Assembly: GCA_035561135.1 (NCBI GenBank)
Contig: DATMYA010000008.1
Coordinates: 434,001 to 498,000 of the forward strand
DNA length: 64,000 nucleotides
Reading direction: 5' to 3'
Source of the DNA: Clostridia bacterium
GTDB taxonomy: Bacteria > Acidobacteriota > Terriglobia > Terriglobales > Acidobacteriaceae
Position 1 is the stretch's first letter; each line of letters begins with the position of its first letter. A model generated the notes under the pieces. The model did not search any database. It had not been told where the DNA came from and saw only the letters and a list, made by a program, of their open reading frames with translations. The position numbers and the translations under genes are program-made. Positions 51,535 to 61,200 of the stretch are shown here, piece by piece.

Positions 51535-53307
51535 TCAACGTTCTTCGCGGTCTTCCTGCATCATCATCATGCTGGCGCCGCTCTTGGTCTGCGACATCAC
51601 AGTGATGTTTCCTTGCGAGACGCCGAGTAGCGAGTTTGCCAACCCTATCTGGACTATGGTGCGAATGTCGTCATCGGGAATTTCCTTCAGCAGGCCTTGC
51701 GCCCAAGGTGGCGAGATTCTCACTGCGGACGCGATCATCGAGCGCCAGCCGTTGGTAGAAGGCCAGTAGGCCTTCATCGCCGTGTTTGGATCGTCAGCGT
51801 TGACATCGGTCTTGTAAACCTTTTCGGCCAGCGCAATGCCCTTCTCGATGACCTTCTTTGCGTCTTCCGTCTCATTCAATTGCAGGTACATTCCTGCGAC
51901 ATCGCGCAACTGCATAATCTGGTCGTCTGGCTGTAGCGGAGCCATTGCGTCCAGCGCCTTACCCAGTGCGGCGCGAGCTACGCTGGAATTCTTCTTCAGG
52001 GTGGCGCGCGCAATGCCGAGGAGCGCGCTGGTTTTTTGACGGGGATCGCTTAACGCACTGGCATTGGCGAGGGCGTCCTGCGGATGCTCGTCAGCGTCGG
52101 CCACGATTTTCGATGCTCTCTGCATTTCGACTGGGCTCGGCATGGGTCTACCGGCACCTGGCCCACCAGGTCCGCCGCGTCCTGGGCCACCGGGTCCAGG
52201 GCCGCCTGGTCCGGGGCCGCCACTGGAGACCATAAAAGATGTTCCACCGCCAGCTTCGCGCCGGCGTTCACCGCTGTCGGGACGCGATGTTTCCGGCGCA
52301 ACGCCGCCCAGCCCTTGCGGATACCTATCGAGCAGCGTCTGCAGGTTTTGCTGATCCTTCAGGAGCTTTTCCGCCTGGCGTTCATCGAATTCGCGGATGA
52401 TCGGCAAGAGTTGGAACAGCCTGTACTCGTATTGCGAGTTCAGTTGAGCCGCTCCCTTTGCGGACGCGATGCTGATCTTCGACTTGTCCTCGCCCTTCTC
52501 GTCCTGCTTCTTCGCATTCGAAAGCAGCACATCGATGGCCTGCTGCACCAGCACGGGCGGGAGCTGCTTGTAATAGGACGTGACGAGCGCGCCGAAGTCG
52601 CCTGGACCGATTCTGGACATGCCGGTGTGCTCGTGATCGCGGAAGCTGCTGAGTGCATTGGTGAATAGTTGCTGAATCTCAGCTGACTGCTCAGGCTTCA
52701 TGCGCGCCATGACGCGGTTCACCGCAGCGTACGGAATCTCCTGCTCCTGTCCTATCCGGTAGATCATGTCGATGGCGCGGTCGAGTTCGTTGTTCTTTTC
52801 GTAGTACGAGAGCAATGCGATCAACACGCGTTCGCGGACGTCGAGATCGACTTCGGAGAGCAACTCGTCCACGCGTTCCGCTGTGATGGGCACCATCGTA
52901 TTCAGAATCTGCTCTTGAAGGGTTCTCTTGGCAGTGCTGCGGGGGCGAGAATCGCCTGTCTCCATACTTCGCGCCGAAGTCAGGGCATCTTCGAGCAGGG
53001 CAAGTGATTTCTTCCTGTTCGCCGCCTGGTAGGAGCGCGCCAGTTGCAGCAAGGCGTATGCTCGCGAGCCAGGGTCTTCAATGCCGCGAGCCTGGCCCTC
53101 GGAGGATTCGAGCATCTGCATGACATTCTCGCGTTCTTCGGCAGAGAGCTTCTTCGCCGGAGGCTCGACGCTGCGGCGGCGCTCAGGCTGCGCGCCAACT
53201 CTTTGCTCGGTTTGCTGTATGCGTTGTTCCTGTGCGCTGAGCACACAACTCGCCAGCAGGATGACGGCAAACACGGCGAAAGTTTTTCTGGAAAACACTC
53301 TTTTCAT
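51535..53307 (-). CDS. Secreted helical-repeat protein with a Pro-Gly-rich linker
   Basis: A 590-residue exported protein with a signal peptide (about 1-25) and two helical domains, each with many short alpha repeats (AYALLQLARSYQAANRKKSLALLEDALTSA and, after the linker, TSALLGIARATLKKNSSVARAALGKALDAM). Between them (about 365-395) is a Gly/Pro tract of GPGGPG-type repeats, collagen-like in pattern. The last residues contain MMMM and an acidic tail. It looks like a TPR-type scaffold in the periplasm or outside. I do not recognise a family. Confidence 0.75.
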   Translation of the reverse strand: MKRVFSRKTFAVFAVILLASCVLSAQEQRIQQTEQRVGAQPERRRSVEPPAKKLSAEERENVMQMLESSEGQARGIEDPGSRAYALLQLARSYQAANRKKSLALLEDALTSARSMETGDSRPRSTAKRTLQEQILNTMVPITAERVDELLSEVDLDVRERVLIALLSYYEKNNELDRAIDMIYRIGQEQEIPYAAVNRVMARMKPEQSAEIQQLFTNALSSFRDHEHTGMSRIGPGDFGALVTSYYKQLPPVLVQQAIDVLLSNAKKQDEKGEDKSKISIASAKGAAQLNSQYEYRLFQLLPIIREFDERQAEKLLKDQQNLQTLLDRYPQGLGGVAPETSRPDSGERRREAGGGTSFMVSSGGPGPGGPGPGGPGRGGPGGPGAGRPMPSPVEMQRASKIVADADEHPQDALANASALSDPRQKTSALLGIARATLKKNSSVARAALGKALDAMAPLQPDDQIMQLRDVAGMYLQLNETEDAKKVIEKGIALAEKVYKTDVNADDPNTAMKAYWPSTNGWRSMIASAVRISPPWAQGLLKEIPDDDIRTIVQIGLANSLLGVSQGNITVMSQTKSGASMMMMQEDREER

Positions 53308-53545
53308 AAGAAAGCCTCCAACGAAATTGCCGCCCCGGAACGGATCAACATACTTTACGCGCAGTTACGCTTGCCGCATAGACGCGAGCCTATGCCGAGC
53401 GTGAACAACGTGGCAGAGCGAAAGAACCCGTATCCGCGCTCTACCGCTGCCTAGCCGCGCGGCGCGGCATCTGCTATCGTTCAGCCTTCACGGTGAGAGC
53501 TGTTGCCACCGTGCGCTTTGCAGACCAAGTGAAAGGGTCTCCCCG

Positions 53546-54844
53546 ATGGCCGAAGCTTACATGCCGAGCCAGCGTCCACAGCCCAGCAGAATGTATCGCT
53601 GGCTGGTGCTGATCTTTATCAGCCTTGCGATGTTTGGCAACTACTACGTTTACGACAGCATTGCGCCAATTGCCGACTTGCTGAAGTCGCAGTTGGGCTT
53701 CAGCGACGTGATGATTGGCAGGCTGTACTCCGTGTACAGCTACGCAGCGGTCGCAACCTTGCTGCTGGGCGGCGTCATCATCGACCGATTCGGCACGAAA
53801 AAGGCCGTCATGCTGTTCGGCGCGGTCTGCACCGTTGCCGGCGTCTTGACGGCGATTTCGCCTAACTTCTACGTGATGCTGGCTGGACGGCTTCTGCTGG
53901 GATTAGGCGCCGAATCGTTGATTGTGGCGGTCACGACGGCGCTGGCGAAGTGGTTCAAGGGCAAGGAGCTGAGCTTCGCCTTCGGCATCAACCTGACCGT
54001 GGCGCGGCTGGGATCGGTTGCGGCAGACAATTCTCCAACCTGGGCGGGACGCTGGTATAGCAACTGGCATGATCCGCTATGGGTCTCTGCCGTTATCGGC
54101 GGCTTCTGCCTCCTGGGGGCAATTGTCTACTGGATGCTGGAGAGTAACGCCGAGCGCAAATACACGCTTGGTGAAGCGGGGTCCACTGACAAGCTGGTTT
54201 GGCGCGACTTGCTTCGCTTCAATCGCTCGTTCTGGTACGTGGTGGCCTTGTGCGTCACTTTCTACTCCGCCATCCTGCCATTCCGCGCATTCGCCATCAA
54301 GTTCTTCCAGGAAGGACATGGATTGTCGCGCGAAGCTGCCGGCGGGCTGAACAGCCTGCTGCCGCTTTCGGCGATGATCGCCACGCCGCTGTTCGGTTTG
54401 CTGGTGGATCGGATCGGACATCGCGCCCTGTTCATGGCCGTGGGCTCCCTGCTGCTGACCCCGGTCTTCGTGATGATGATTCCTGCGCTCCACTTGAGTC
54501 TCTATCTCCCGATTGCGTTCGTTGGAATTGCGTACTCGATGATCCCTGCCATCATGTGGCCATCGGTGGCATACATCGTGGACGAGCGCAAACTGGGGAC
54601 GGCATATGCACTGATGACTCTGGTACAGCAGCTTGGCGTGGCGGGCATGAACGAAGCGATTGGCAGAGCGAACGACGTGTACGGAGCGGGCGCCGCCAAT
54701 CCCTCCGGCTATAACCCAATGCTTTACACGCTATCGACGCTCGGCTTCTTAGGGCTCCTGTTCTCGTTCCTGCTCTGGAAGACCGAAAAGGGTCCGAGCG
54801 CGCACGGACTTGAGACCATTACGGCCGGTGCGGCATCTAAGTAG
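53546..54844 (+). CDS. MFS transporter
   Basis: A 432-residue permease with about 12 membrane segments. The loop 2-3 signature of the superfamily is visible as GGVIIDRFGTKKAVMLFGAV (G-x3-D-R-x-G-x-K/R-K/R). The second half repeats it as FGLLVDRIGHRALFMAVG. A central cytosolic loop and a C-terminal cytosolic tail are present. The substrate cannot be told; the NYYVYDSIAP loop after helix 1 is like those of the oxalate/organic anion type, a weak hint. It has its own terminator. Confidence 0.88.
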   Translation: MAEAYMPSQRPQPSRMYRWLVLIFISLAMFGNYYVYDSIAPIADLLKSQLGFSDVMIGRLYSVYSYAAVATLLLGGVIIDRFGTKKAVMLFGAVCTVAGVLTAISPNFYVMLAGRLLLGLGAESLIVAVTTALAKWFKGKELSFAFGINLTVARLGSVAADNSPTWAGRWYSNWHDPLWVSAVIGGFCLLGAIVYWMLESNAERKYTLGEAGSTDKLVWRDLLRFNRSFWYVVALCVTFYSAILPFRAFAIKFFQEGHGLSREAAGGLNSLLPLSAMIATPLFGLLVDRIGHRALFMAVGSLLLTPVFVMMIPALHLSLYLPIAFVGIAYSMIPAIMWPSVAYIVDERKLGTAYALMTLVQQLGVAGMNEAIGRANDVYGAGAANPSGYNPMLYTLSTLGFLGLLFSFLLWKTEKGPSAHGLETITAGAASK

Positions 54845-54909
54845 TAGGGGCGCAAGGCCTACGGGCCGACCGGAGAACCTGCCGGTCAGCGCACCCGAGC
54901 TTTTAAATT

Positions 54910-54951
54910 GAGGCGCTCAGGCAACCAAAGTGGCTGCCGAACGCCTCTTTT
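54910..54951 (+). terminator. Probable terminator after the MFS gene
   Basis: GAGGCG (54910-54915) pairs with CGCCTC (54942-54947), with GGCA/TGCC nested inside, followed by TTTT. Confidence 0.65.
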
Positions 54952-55133
54952 ATGTTGGCATCCAGTCTTAGGCCCGATCTCACCCCGAACGCCGGTACTG
55001 CCGACGTAGGCCGCGGACCCACGGTGAATACAACGTACCTCGTAACGATGCACCTCGTAGCCCGGGGACGCTCAAGTACAACGAACAGCTACACTGGCCG
55101 CATCTCACCAGATAGCGACCTGACAAGGGCGAT

Positions 55134-55739
55134 TTGACACAAGCGAAGAAAATTCTGGCTTCCGGTATCTCTGAAGCGGAGGCGATCGAGAGAGCCAAGC
55201 AAGGAGACGCCGAATCGTTTGAGGCGCTGTATGGCCTGCACAAACGGCGTGTGTACTCACTCTGTCTCCGAATGACCGGGAACACTGCTGAGGCGGAAGA
55301 CCTTACGCAGGAAGCATTTCTCCAGCTCTACCGGAAGATCGCGACCTTCCGGGGCGAATCCGCCTTTTCGACGTGGCTGCACAGATTGGCAGTAAACGTA
55401 GTACTGATGCACCTGCGCAAAAAAGGCCTTCCTGAGGTTTCGCTGGAAGAAACCATGGAGCCGCAGCAGGAAGATGGTCCGAAAAAGGACATTGGAGCGC
55501 GCGATAACGTCCTTGCCGGATCGATCGACCGCGTAAATCTTGAACGCGCGATTGAGAGCCTGCCCCCCGGCTATCGCATCATATTTGTGCTTCATGATAT
55601 TGAGGGTTACGAGCACAACGAGATTGCCGAGATGATGGGCTGCTCCATCGGAAACAGCAAATCTCAATTACACAAAGCGCGCATGAAGTTGAGGGACCTC
55701 CTGAAGACCAGCAGAGCCGAAAAGGCCTTGAGGCGGTAA
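55134..55739 (+). CDS. ECF-type RNA polymerase sigma factor
   Basis: A 201-residue sigma-70 family member with only regions 2 and 4. Region 2: [60 protein letters not shown]; region 4: [58 protein letters not shown] 55134 is used, with AAGGG before it. An anti-sigma factor gene lies 101 bp downstream and a DUF4097 gene after it, so the three form an envelope stress-type operon. Confidence 0.93.
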   Translation: MTQAKKILASGISEAEAIERAKQGDAESFEALYGLHKRRVYSLCLRMTGNTAEAEDLTQEAFLQLYRKIATFRGESAFSTWLHRLAVNVVLMHLRKKGLPEVSLEETMEPQQEDGPKKDIGARDNVLAGSIDRVNLERAIESLPPGYRIIFVLHDIEGYEHNEIAEMMGCSIGNSKSQLHKARMKLRDLLKTSRAEKALRR

Positions 55740-55840
55740 GGGAGGCGTGCCCCGGCGGCATGGCACGGCAAGCGAGTGAACTGAATGACACGACATTCCG
55801 AAGCGCCAGGCGACCGGGCGCGATATCGGGGAGAGAAGAA

Positions 55841-56464
55841 ATGACCTGCGCAGAATTTCAGCGCGATTTGCCATACATTATCGATGGTGGCGGCACAGCC
55901 GCGCACGAGGAGCATCTGCGACTCTGCGCCGTTTGCTCCGACCTCGTTTCAGACCTCAGGTACATTGCCGAGCAGGCAAAGCTGCTGGTTCCCATGGAAA
56001 GCCCGAGCCCGAGGGTCTGGGACGGAATCTCTAAATCGCTTGAGCGGGAAGGCCTGGTGAAACCCGCCCAGGCAAGGAGGGGTCTTCTAGGACCCCAACG
56101 GTCCAGATGGGGATGGCTCCTGCCAATGACGATCCTTTTGCTGCTCGGCGTTGGCTTGTTTGTATATCGCAGTAAGGGGATGCGCTCCGCCGAAATCACA
56201 AACGCGCCGCTTGCGGAACCCGTGCCAGCGCCTACCGCCGCCGTGGACGAAGATGATCAGCAGGTGCTGCAAGCTGTCGCCGATCGCGACCCTGCGCTGC
56301 GACAGAACTACGAAGACAATTTGAACCAGGTCAACCTTTACATCAGCGACGCCAAGCAATCCTTGCAGGACGATCCCTCGGATGGCGAAGCTCGCCAATA
56401 CCTCATGCAGGCGTACGAGCAGAAGAACATGCTCTACCAGATGGCGACCCGTCCCGCAGAATGA
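55841..56464 (+). CDS. Zinc-finger anti-sigma factor, membrane-anchored
   Basis: A 207-residue protein. The N-terminal ZAS domain has Cys3 and the motif HLRLCAVC (H-x3-C-x2-C, about residues 27-34), the feature of zf-HC2 anti-sigma factors that hold ECF sigma factors inactive. One membrane segment lies at about 90-110 (WLLPMTILLLLGVGLFVY), so the C-terminal domain of about 95 residues is periplasmic and could sense stress. ATG 55841 is preferred; the open frame begins at 55760. Confidence 0.88.
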   Translation: MTCAEFQRDLPYIIDGGGTAAHEEHLRLCAVCSDLVSDLRYIAEQAKLLVPMESPSPRVWDGISKSLEREGLVKPAQARRGLLGPQRSRWGWLLPMTILLLLGVGLFVYRSKGMRSAEITNAPLAEPVPAPTAAVDEDDQQVLQAVADRDPALRQNYEDNLNQVNLYISDAKQSLQDDPSDGEARQYLMQAYEQKNMLYQMATRPAE

Positions 56465-56520
56465 GCGACGTGAGCCCCCGGTTGCTGCGACGGCGCGCGA
56501 GCTGAGGGCAGGAGAGAGGC

Positions 56521-57375
56521 ATGGGAAATAGGCTTACGGCTGCGAAGCTGGCTGTTGTCGCCCTGGCGTGCCTTGCTGCGATCCAGGCACCGGCTCAAAC
56601 CCGTAAGGATTTCAAGTTCTCTGCCGCGCCCGGCGCGACCCTCACAATCGTGAACGAGTCCGGTGCCGTGACGGTGCGTGCATGGGCGGGACGCCAGGTA
56701 GCGATCGCTGCAACGACGTACTCCGATAAAGTCGAGATCGACCAGAACCAGTCCGGAACCCGTATTGAAGTTCGCACCCACCTGTTACAGCCCAAGCTTG
56801 ACACAGACCAGTCACGTGTCGACTACGAGATTTCCGTGCCGCCGGATGTGGCCCTGAACATCCGTTCCTCAAATGGCCCCATTGCGGCCGAACGCATGCG
56901 CGGAGACATCAACCTTGAAGGCGACACCGCCCAGATTGACGTCCGCGAGTCCGGCTATGGTCATGTGCACGTGCGCACGATGGGCGGTCCAGTGCGGCTT
57001 GTGAACGTTGCGAACGCGCACGTTGAGATCACCTCCGTTTCCGGAAACGTGGAGCTTACAAACGTCGACGGTCCACGTGTGGAAGTGAACACCACGAACG
57101 GGAAAATCGCTTACTCCGGCGACTTCGGCCGGGAAGGTGATTACACGTTCACCAGCCACTCAGGCGACATCGATGTCACGTTACCGGCCAGCGCCTCGGT
57201 TGACATTACCGCGCGGTCGGTCAAGGGCAGCGTGCAGAACGACTTTCCTTTCCAGCCTAAGCAGCACACGTCCTTCGCTGCCAATACACGCGCTTTTGCC
57301 GGCACGTCCAACTCGGGCTCCTCTTCGGTTCAGCTCCGTTCTTTCAGTGGTACAATCCGCGTCAAGAAGCAGTAA
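56521..57375 (+). CDS. Secreted DUF4097 (adhesin-like) protein
   Basis: A 284-residue exported protein with a signal peptide (about 1-25, AVVALACLAAIQAPAQ) and a regular beta-helix-like pattern of short beta strands (INLEGDTAQIDVRES, VRLVNVANAHVEITSVSGNVELTNVDG, GKIAYSGDFGREGDYTF). This is DUF4097, common in bacterial envelopes and of unknown function. AGGAGAG precedes ATG 56521. As third gene of the sigma/anti-sigma operon, it is a likely target or sensor of that system; inference only. Confidence 0.85.
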   Translation: MGNRLTAAKLAVVALACLAAIQAPAQTRKDFKFSAAPGATLTIVNESGAVTVRAWAGRQVAIAATTYSDKVEIDQNQSGTRIEVRTHLLQPKLDTDQSRVDYEISVPPDVALNIRSSNGPIAAERMRGDINLEGDTAQIDVRESGYGHVHVRTMGGPVRLVNVANAHVEITSVSGNVELTNVDGPRVEVNTTNGKIAYSGDFGREGDYTFTSHSGDIDVTLPASASVDITARSVKGSVQNDFPFQPKQHTSFAANTRAFAGTSNSGSSSVQLRSFSGTIRVKKQ

Positions 57376-57481
57376 ACATCGGTTTACTGAGGCGTGAATG
57401 CCGGCTCCCATGGGTGCGCACATGGTGCGCACCAGGGTTTGTACTCTCGCCAAAGCTCGCAGAGAAGGTTGAGCGCTCAAA

Positions 57482-58027
57482 GTGTGTCCGGCGTCACAAG
57501 TCCGTCATCAGCGTCGCGTTGTATTCCTCGTCGGCTTCATGGGATCGGGCAAGACGACGGTGGGCGCTGCGCTCGCCGAACGCCTCGGCTGGCGCTTTAT
57601 CGACCTGGACACCCAGATTGAAGCGCGCGAACAAAAGTCGGTGGCAGACATCTTCCAAGGCGGCGAACAGGCGTTTCGGCGCGCAGAGGCGGATGCGTTG
57701 TCTGCATTGCTAGGCGCGTTGAACGACGGCGACCCGACGGTGGTTGCGCTCGGCGGAGGTGCATTCGCGCAACCGCAGAACCAGGAACTGCTCGGGAAAT
57801 GTGGCGCACCAATAATCCATCTCGACGCATCCGCGGACGAACTTCTCGAACGTTGTCGCATGGCCGGGCCGGAGCGCCCTCTGTTCAGGGATGAATCACA
57901 GTTCCGCCTGCTATACGAAGAACGGCGGCCGCACTATCTGCAGGCGACCTTTCACCTGCAAACGACCCGGAAGAGCGTCGCCGAAGTCGTTCGGGAGCTT
58001 GAGTCTCTTGTGGCAGAACTGGCATGA
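57482..58027 (+). CDS. aroK: Shikimate kinase
   Basis: A 181-residue P-loop kinase, the fifth step of the shikimate pathway. Walker A is GFMGSGKTT (about 18-26), the substrate-binding DLDTQIE and FRRAEADAL segments, the GGGAF motif (VVALGGGAF) and the lid region with RPLF are all present. GTG 57482 is the only reasonable start seen; a weak AGAAGG lies about 15 bp upstream. Its stop overlaps the start of the next gene (ATGA). Confidence 0.94.
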   Translation: MCPASQVRHQRRVVFLVGFMGSGKTTVGAALAERLGWRFIDLDTQIEAREQKSVADIFQGGEQAFRRAEADALSALLGALNDGDPTVVALGGGAFAQPQNQELLGKCGAPIIHLDASADELLERCRMAGPERPLFRDESQFRLLYEERRPHYLQATFHLQTTRKSVAEVVRELESLVAELA

Positions 58028-58797
58028 TGCAGCGGAGGTTTCACTTGGGTAAGCGCAGAATAGTCCTGGTATTAGCTCAGATGTTCGTGGTCCTCTTCGC
58101 TCTGTGTGGCGTTACCGCGCTGTTCGGAGCCGACAAGAAACAGCGTGCGGAGAGCCCGGTAGTGGACTCTGGTTCGTTCGGTATATTCGTTGGCGGACGC
58201 CGTGTCGCGACGGAGACATTTACGATCAAGCAACAGCCGGACGTCAGCATCGCCACCTCTGAACTGAAGGTGGATGACGGCAAAGTCAAGGCGACCCAAA
58301 CCTCGCGGTTGGAACTCACGCCGAGTGGCACGCTCCGGAAATATGAGTGGCGCGAACTCAGTCCCGGGAAGTCGCAAGCCACGGTCGAACCCAGCGATCA
58401 GTTCCTGGTTGAGCGCACGGTCGTGAACAACAAGACCGTCGAGCAGCCTTTTCTCGTCCCCGCGAGCAGCATGGTGCTCGACGACTACTTCTTCTCTCAC
58501 CGGGAAATCCTGGCGTGGCGCTATCTCGGAAGCACATGCAAGGTGCCGCCGGGCGGCACATCCTGCGAATTGCCCAAATCGCAGTTTGGCATCGTTGTCC
58601 CGCGCCAACGCACAGCAGCCATGATCAGCATCGAGTTCAAGGGACGGGAGCAGGTCAACATTCGCGGACAGGAAATGCAACTCAGCCGCTTCAATCTCGA
58701 GGCCGATGGCGGAAACTGGGCAATGTGGCTCGACAGCAATCACAAACTGATCCGCATCGTGATCGACAGCGACGGTACCGAAGTCGTGCGCGACTGA
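58024..58797 (+). CDS. Secreted protein of unknown function
   Basis: A 257-residue protein with an N-terminal signal or anchor (about 12-35: IVLVLAQMFVVLFALCGVTALFG) and a beta-rich mature region beginning SGSFGIFVGGRRVATETFTIKQQPD and ending NWAMWLDSNHKLIRIVIDSDGTEVVRD. The opening and closing resemble lipoprotein-like periplasmic proteins that measure a chemical mark, but no named family is recognised. ATG 58024 overlaps the aroK stop, so it is translationally coupled with aroK. Confidence 0.65.
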   Translation: MMQRRFHLGKRRIVLVLAQMFVVLFALCGVTALFGADKKQRAESPVVDSGSFGIFVGGRRVATETFTIKQQPDVSIATSELKVDDGKVKATQTSRLELTPSGTLRKYEWRELSPGKSQATVEPSDQFLVERTVVNNKTVEQPFLVPASSMVLDDYFFSHREILAWRYLGSTCKVPPGGTSCELPKSQFGIVVPRQRTAAMISIEFKGREQVNIRGQEMQLSRFNLEADGGNWAMWLDSNHKLIRIVIDSDGTEVVRD

Positions 58798-58915
58798 TTG
58801 GGGTACAAAGCTCACGGGGGATGCGCAAACAACAATTACATCCAGATCAGCTTGCATCCAACAGGACGCAGATGACTTCGCCCGCAGCCTGGGCTAACAT
58901 CGTGCCCCTAACCCT

Positions 58916-59938
58916 ATGGCCACTCAACACCGCTCAGATATCCTGTTCACATTTTTCGTAGCTATCCTGCTCGCGGCCGCATGGCACGTTCGCAGCGTGC
59001 TGCTACTCATCTACATTGCGGGATTGTTCGCCGTCGTTGTCGGACCTGGCATCAAATTCGTCCAACGCATGCACGTTGGCCGCTGGCGTCCAGGGCGAGG
59101 AGTGGCCACACTGTCCCTGCTCGCTGCTGGTTTCGGGGTGCTGACGCTTTTCTTCGTCTTCGCCATTCCACCCATCTTCCGTGACATTCAGGCATTCTCC
59201 ACTGATCTGCCTGGCAAGGTGTCACGCGTCGTTGAACGCGTGCAGCACTTGCCGTTCGCGCAGGGAGTTGATCCGTCGTCGCTGCAGGGCTATGTTGCGA
59301 ATGCCCTTGGCGGGGTCCTTGGCGTGTTCAAGGGCGTGGCGGGAGGTGTAGCCGGATTCTTTAGCTGGCTGGTCCTGACCGCCTACTTCATCATCGGCGG
59401 TGAGCGCGCGTTTCATTGGACCCTGTCGCTGTTTCCGCAGGAACTACGCCCGAAGCTTGAGTACACTGCCGTTGTCGCAGAGCGCCGCGTAAGCAGGTGG
59501 CTGCTGGGACAGCTCACGCTCATGCTCATCCTCGGCACTTCTTCGATGATCGTTTTCTGGGTCCTGGGAGTGAAATACTTCTATGCGCTCGGCGTCTTTG
59601 CAGGAATCACAAATATCGTTCCTATTGTTGGGCCGGTAATCTCTGCGGTGCTGGCGGCGACCGTCGCCGCATTCGATTCGTGGACGAAAGCCGCCGTCGT
59701 AGTGATCTTTTACTTGATATACCAGCAGGTCGAGAACGCGTACCTGACGCCGCGCATCATGAAATCCACGGTCGATCTACCCGCGCTTGCGGTGGTGATC
59801 GCACTGGCGATTGGCGGCACGCTGGCTGGCATTCTAGGCGCACTAGTGGCGGTGCCTACGGCGGCCCTGATCGCGGTGATCCTGGATGAGTACGTGGTCA
59901 AAAGCGATACCGCCGCAACCGCGCCACACGGCAGATGA
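58916..59938 (+). CDS. AI-2E family transporter (PerM-like permease)
   Basis: A 340-residue membrane protein with about eight hydrophobic segments. Family text includes LVLTAYFIIGGERAFHWTLSLFP, YALGVFAGITNIVPIVGPVISAVLAATVA and the ending IALAIGGTLAGILGALVAVPTAA. Members include the AI-2 exporter TqsA and proton/sodium antiporters, so the substrate is open. ATG 58916 is used. It is convergent with galT, 18 bp apart. Confidence 0.9.
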   Translation: MATQHRSDILFTFFVAILLAAAWHVRSVLLLIYIAGLFAVVVGPGIKFVQRMHVGRWRPGRGVATLSLLAAGFGVLTLFFVFAIPPIFRDIQAFSTDLPGKVSRVVERVQHLPFAQGVDPSSLQGYVANALGGVLGVFKGVAGGVAGFFSWLVLTAYFIIGGERAFHWTLSLFPQELRPKLEYTAVVAERRVSRWLLGQLTLMLILGTSSMIVFWVLGVKYFYALGVFAGITNIVPIVGPVISAVLAATVAAFDSWTKAAVVVIFYLIYQQVENAYLTPRIMKSTVDLPALAVVIALAIGGTLAGILGALVAVPTAALIAVILDEYVVKSDTAATAPHGR

Positions 59939-59956
59939 GGTGCGCCGCAGCGCGCC

Positions 59957-60961
59957 TCATCGATGGACAATCGGCAAGTTGCGCAGGAATTCCGCAGCGG
60001 CCTCCGGCAACACGGTGTTGATGAACATGCCGGAGCCCAACTCAAAGCCGGCGACGCGCGTCAGTCGCGGGATGATGCTCAGGTACCAGTGGTAGTACTT
60101 CACACCCACGTTTTCAGCGGGTGCGGAACGAATGGTGTAGTTATAGTCGGGATTCTGAAGCCCTACATAAAGCTTGGCCAGAACGGTGCGCAGCACTCGC
60201 CCAAGGTCTGTCACTTCGAGATCGTTGATCGCACCGAAGCTGGCCATGTGGCGGCGCGGATAGATGTGTGTAGCAAACGGCGTTGGCGACGCGAACTGCT
60301 CTAACGCCACGAAGTGCTCTGTCGCGACCACAACCCGCGTTTCTTCTTCCAACTCCTCGTTGAGCACCTCGCAGAAAATGCATTCGCCGAACTCGTCATA
60401 GTGGCGAAGCGCCTCGTAAATCCGGTTGCGCACCTGGTGCGATATGACAGGCGTCGCGATCAACTGCGAATGCGGATGCTCCAGGCTTGTGCCCGCTGCG
60501 AGACCGTGATTCTTAAAGATCGTCACGTGCGTGACCCGAAGGTCCTGGCTGACCTGCAGATAGCGCTCGCGGTAACAGCGCAGAATGTTCGCCACATGCT
60601 CGTCTGATAAAAACGCAGTGTTGGCGTTGTGGTCACGCGCTTCGACGATAACGTCGTGGATGCCGACACCATTCATCGTTCGGTGCGACCGCGAGATTAC
60701 GCGCCTCGGTTCTCCCTCGCGCGCCAGAGCCGCAAACTTGTTCGGAATGACGCGCAACTGCCAAGCGCCATCCGGGCCGTCCATGTGACACACCTCGGGA
60801 GGCGCAAGGCGCTCGTTACCCGGACAGAATGGGCAAGCCGCGACATAACTCGGCAAGGGCTTGACTTCGTGTAGGATGGCCATCTCTTCCGGACGCTTGG
60901 CTCGTTCGGTGGCGATGATTACCCATTCCTTCGTGAACCGGTTCTGGCGTAGTTCCGGCAT
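59957..60961 (-). CDS. galT: Galactose-1-phosphate uridylyltransferase family protein
   Basis: A 334-residue nucleotidyltransferase of the HIT superfamily, second step of the Leloir pathway. The catalytic triplet is His162-Pro-His164 (SLEHPHSQ), the zinc-binding cysteines Cys43/Cys46 (CPFC) and a later His pair are present, and RVIPNKFAA is the substrate loop. ATG 60961 is set by GGAGG seven bases upstream. Some relatives act on ADP-glucose and not UDP-glucose, so specificity is not fixed. It is a single gene. Confidence 0.9.
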   Translation of the reverse strand: MPELRQNRFTKEWVIIATERAKRPEEMAILHEVKPLPSYVAACPFCPGNERLAPPEVCHMDGPDGAWQLRVIPNKFAALAREGEPRRVISRSHRTMNGVGIHDVIVEARDHNANTAFLSDEHVANILRCYRERYLQVSQDLRVTHVTIFKNHGLAAGTSLEHPHSQLIATPVISHQVRNRIYEALRHYDEFGECIFCEVLNEELEEETRVVVATEHFVALEQFASPTPFATHIYPRRHMASFGAINDLEVTDLGRVLRTVLAKLYVGLQNPDYNYTIRSAPAENVGVKYYHWYLSIIPRLTRVAGFELGSGMFINTVLPEAAAEFLRNLPIVHR

Positions 60962-61200
60962 GTTGCCTCCGTGTACTGGGAACGCATCAACCTGTCGCCG
61001 CGGAGCATACCAAACCTGAGGGCAAAGGCGCAGAATCGCCGGACAGGCAGGTGCTGCGCCCCGAACTCTTACGACGAACGTCCTGTCCCGAAAGAACTGC
61101 GCCCGTCGCCTCGCGACAGGTGATATAAATTCTGAATACCCCTTTGCCTGCGCGCGCCTAAGTGTATTCGCAAGCCGCGTAGTGTTTGGATCATAAGTTG

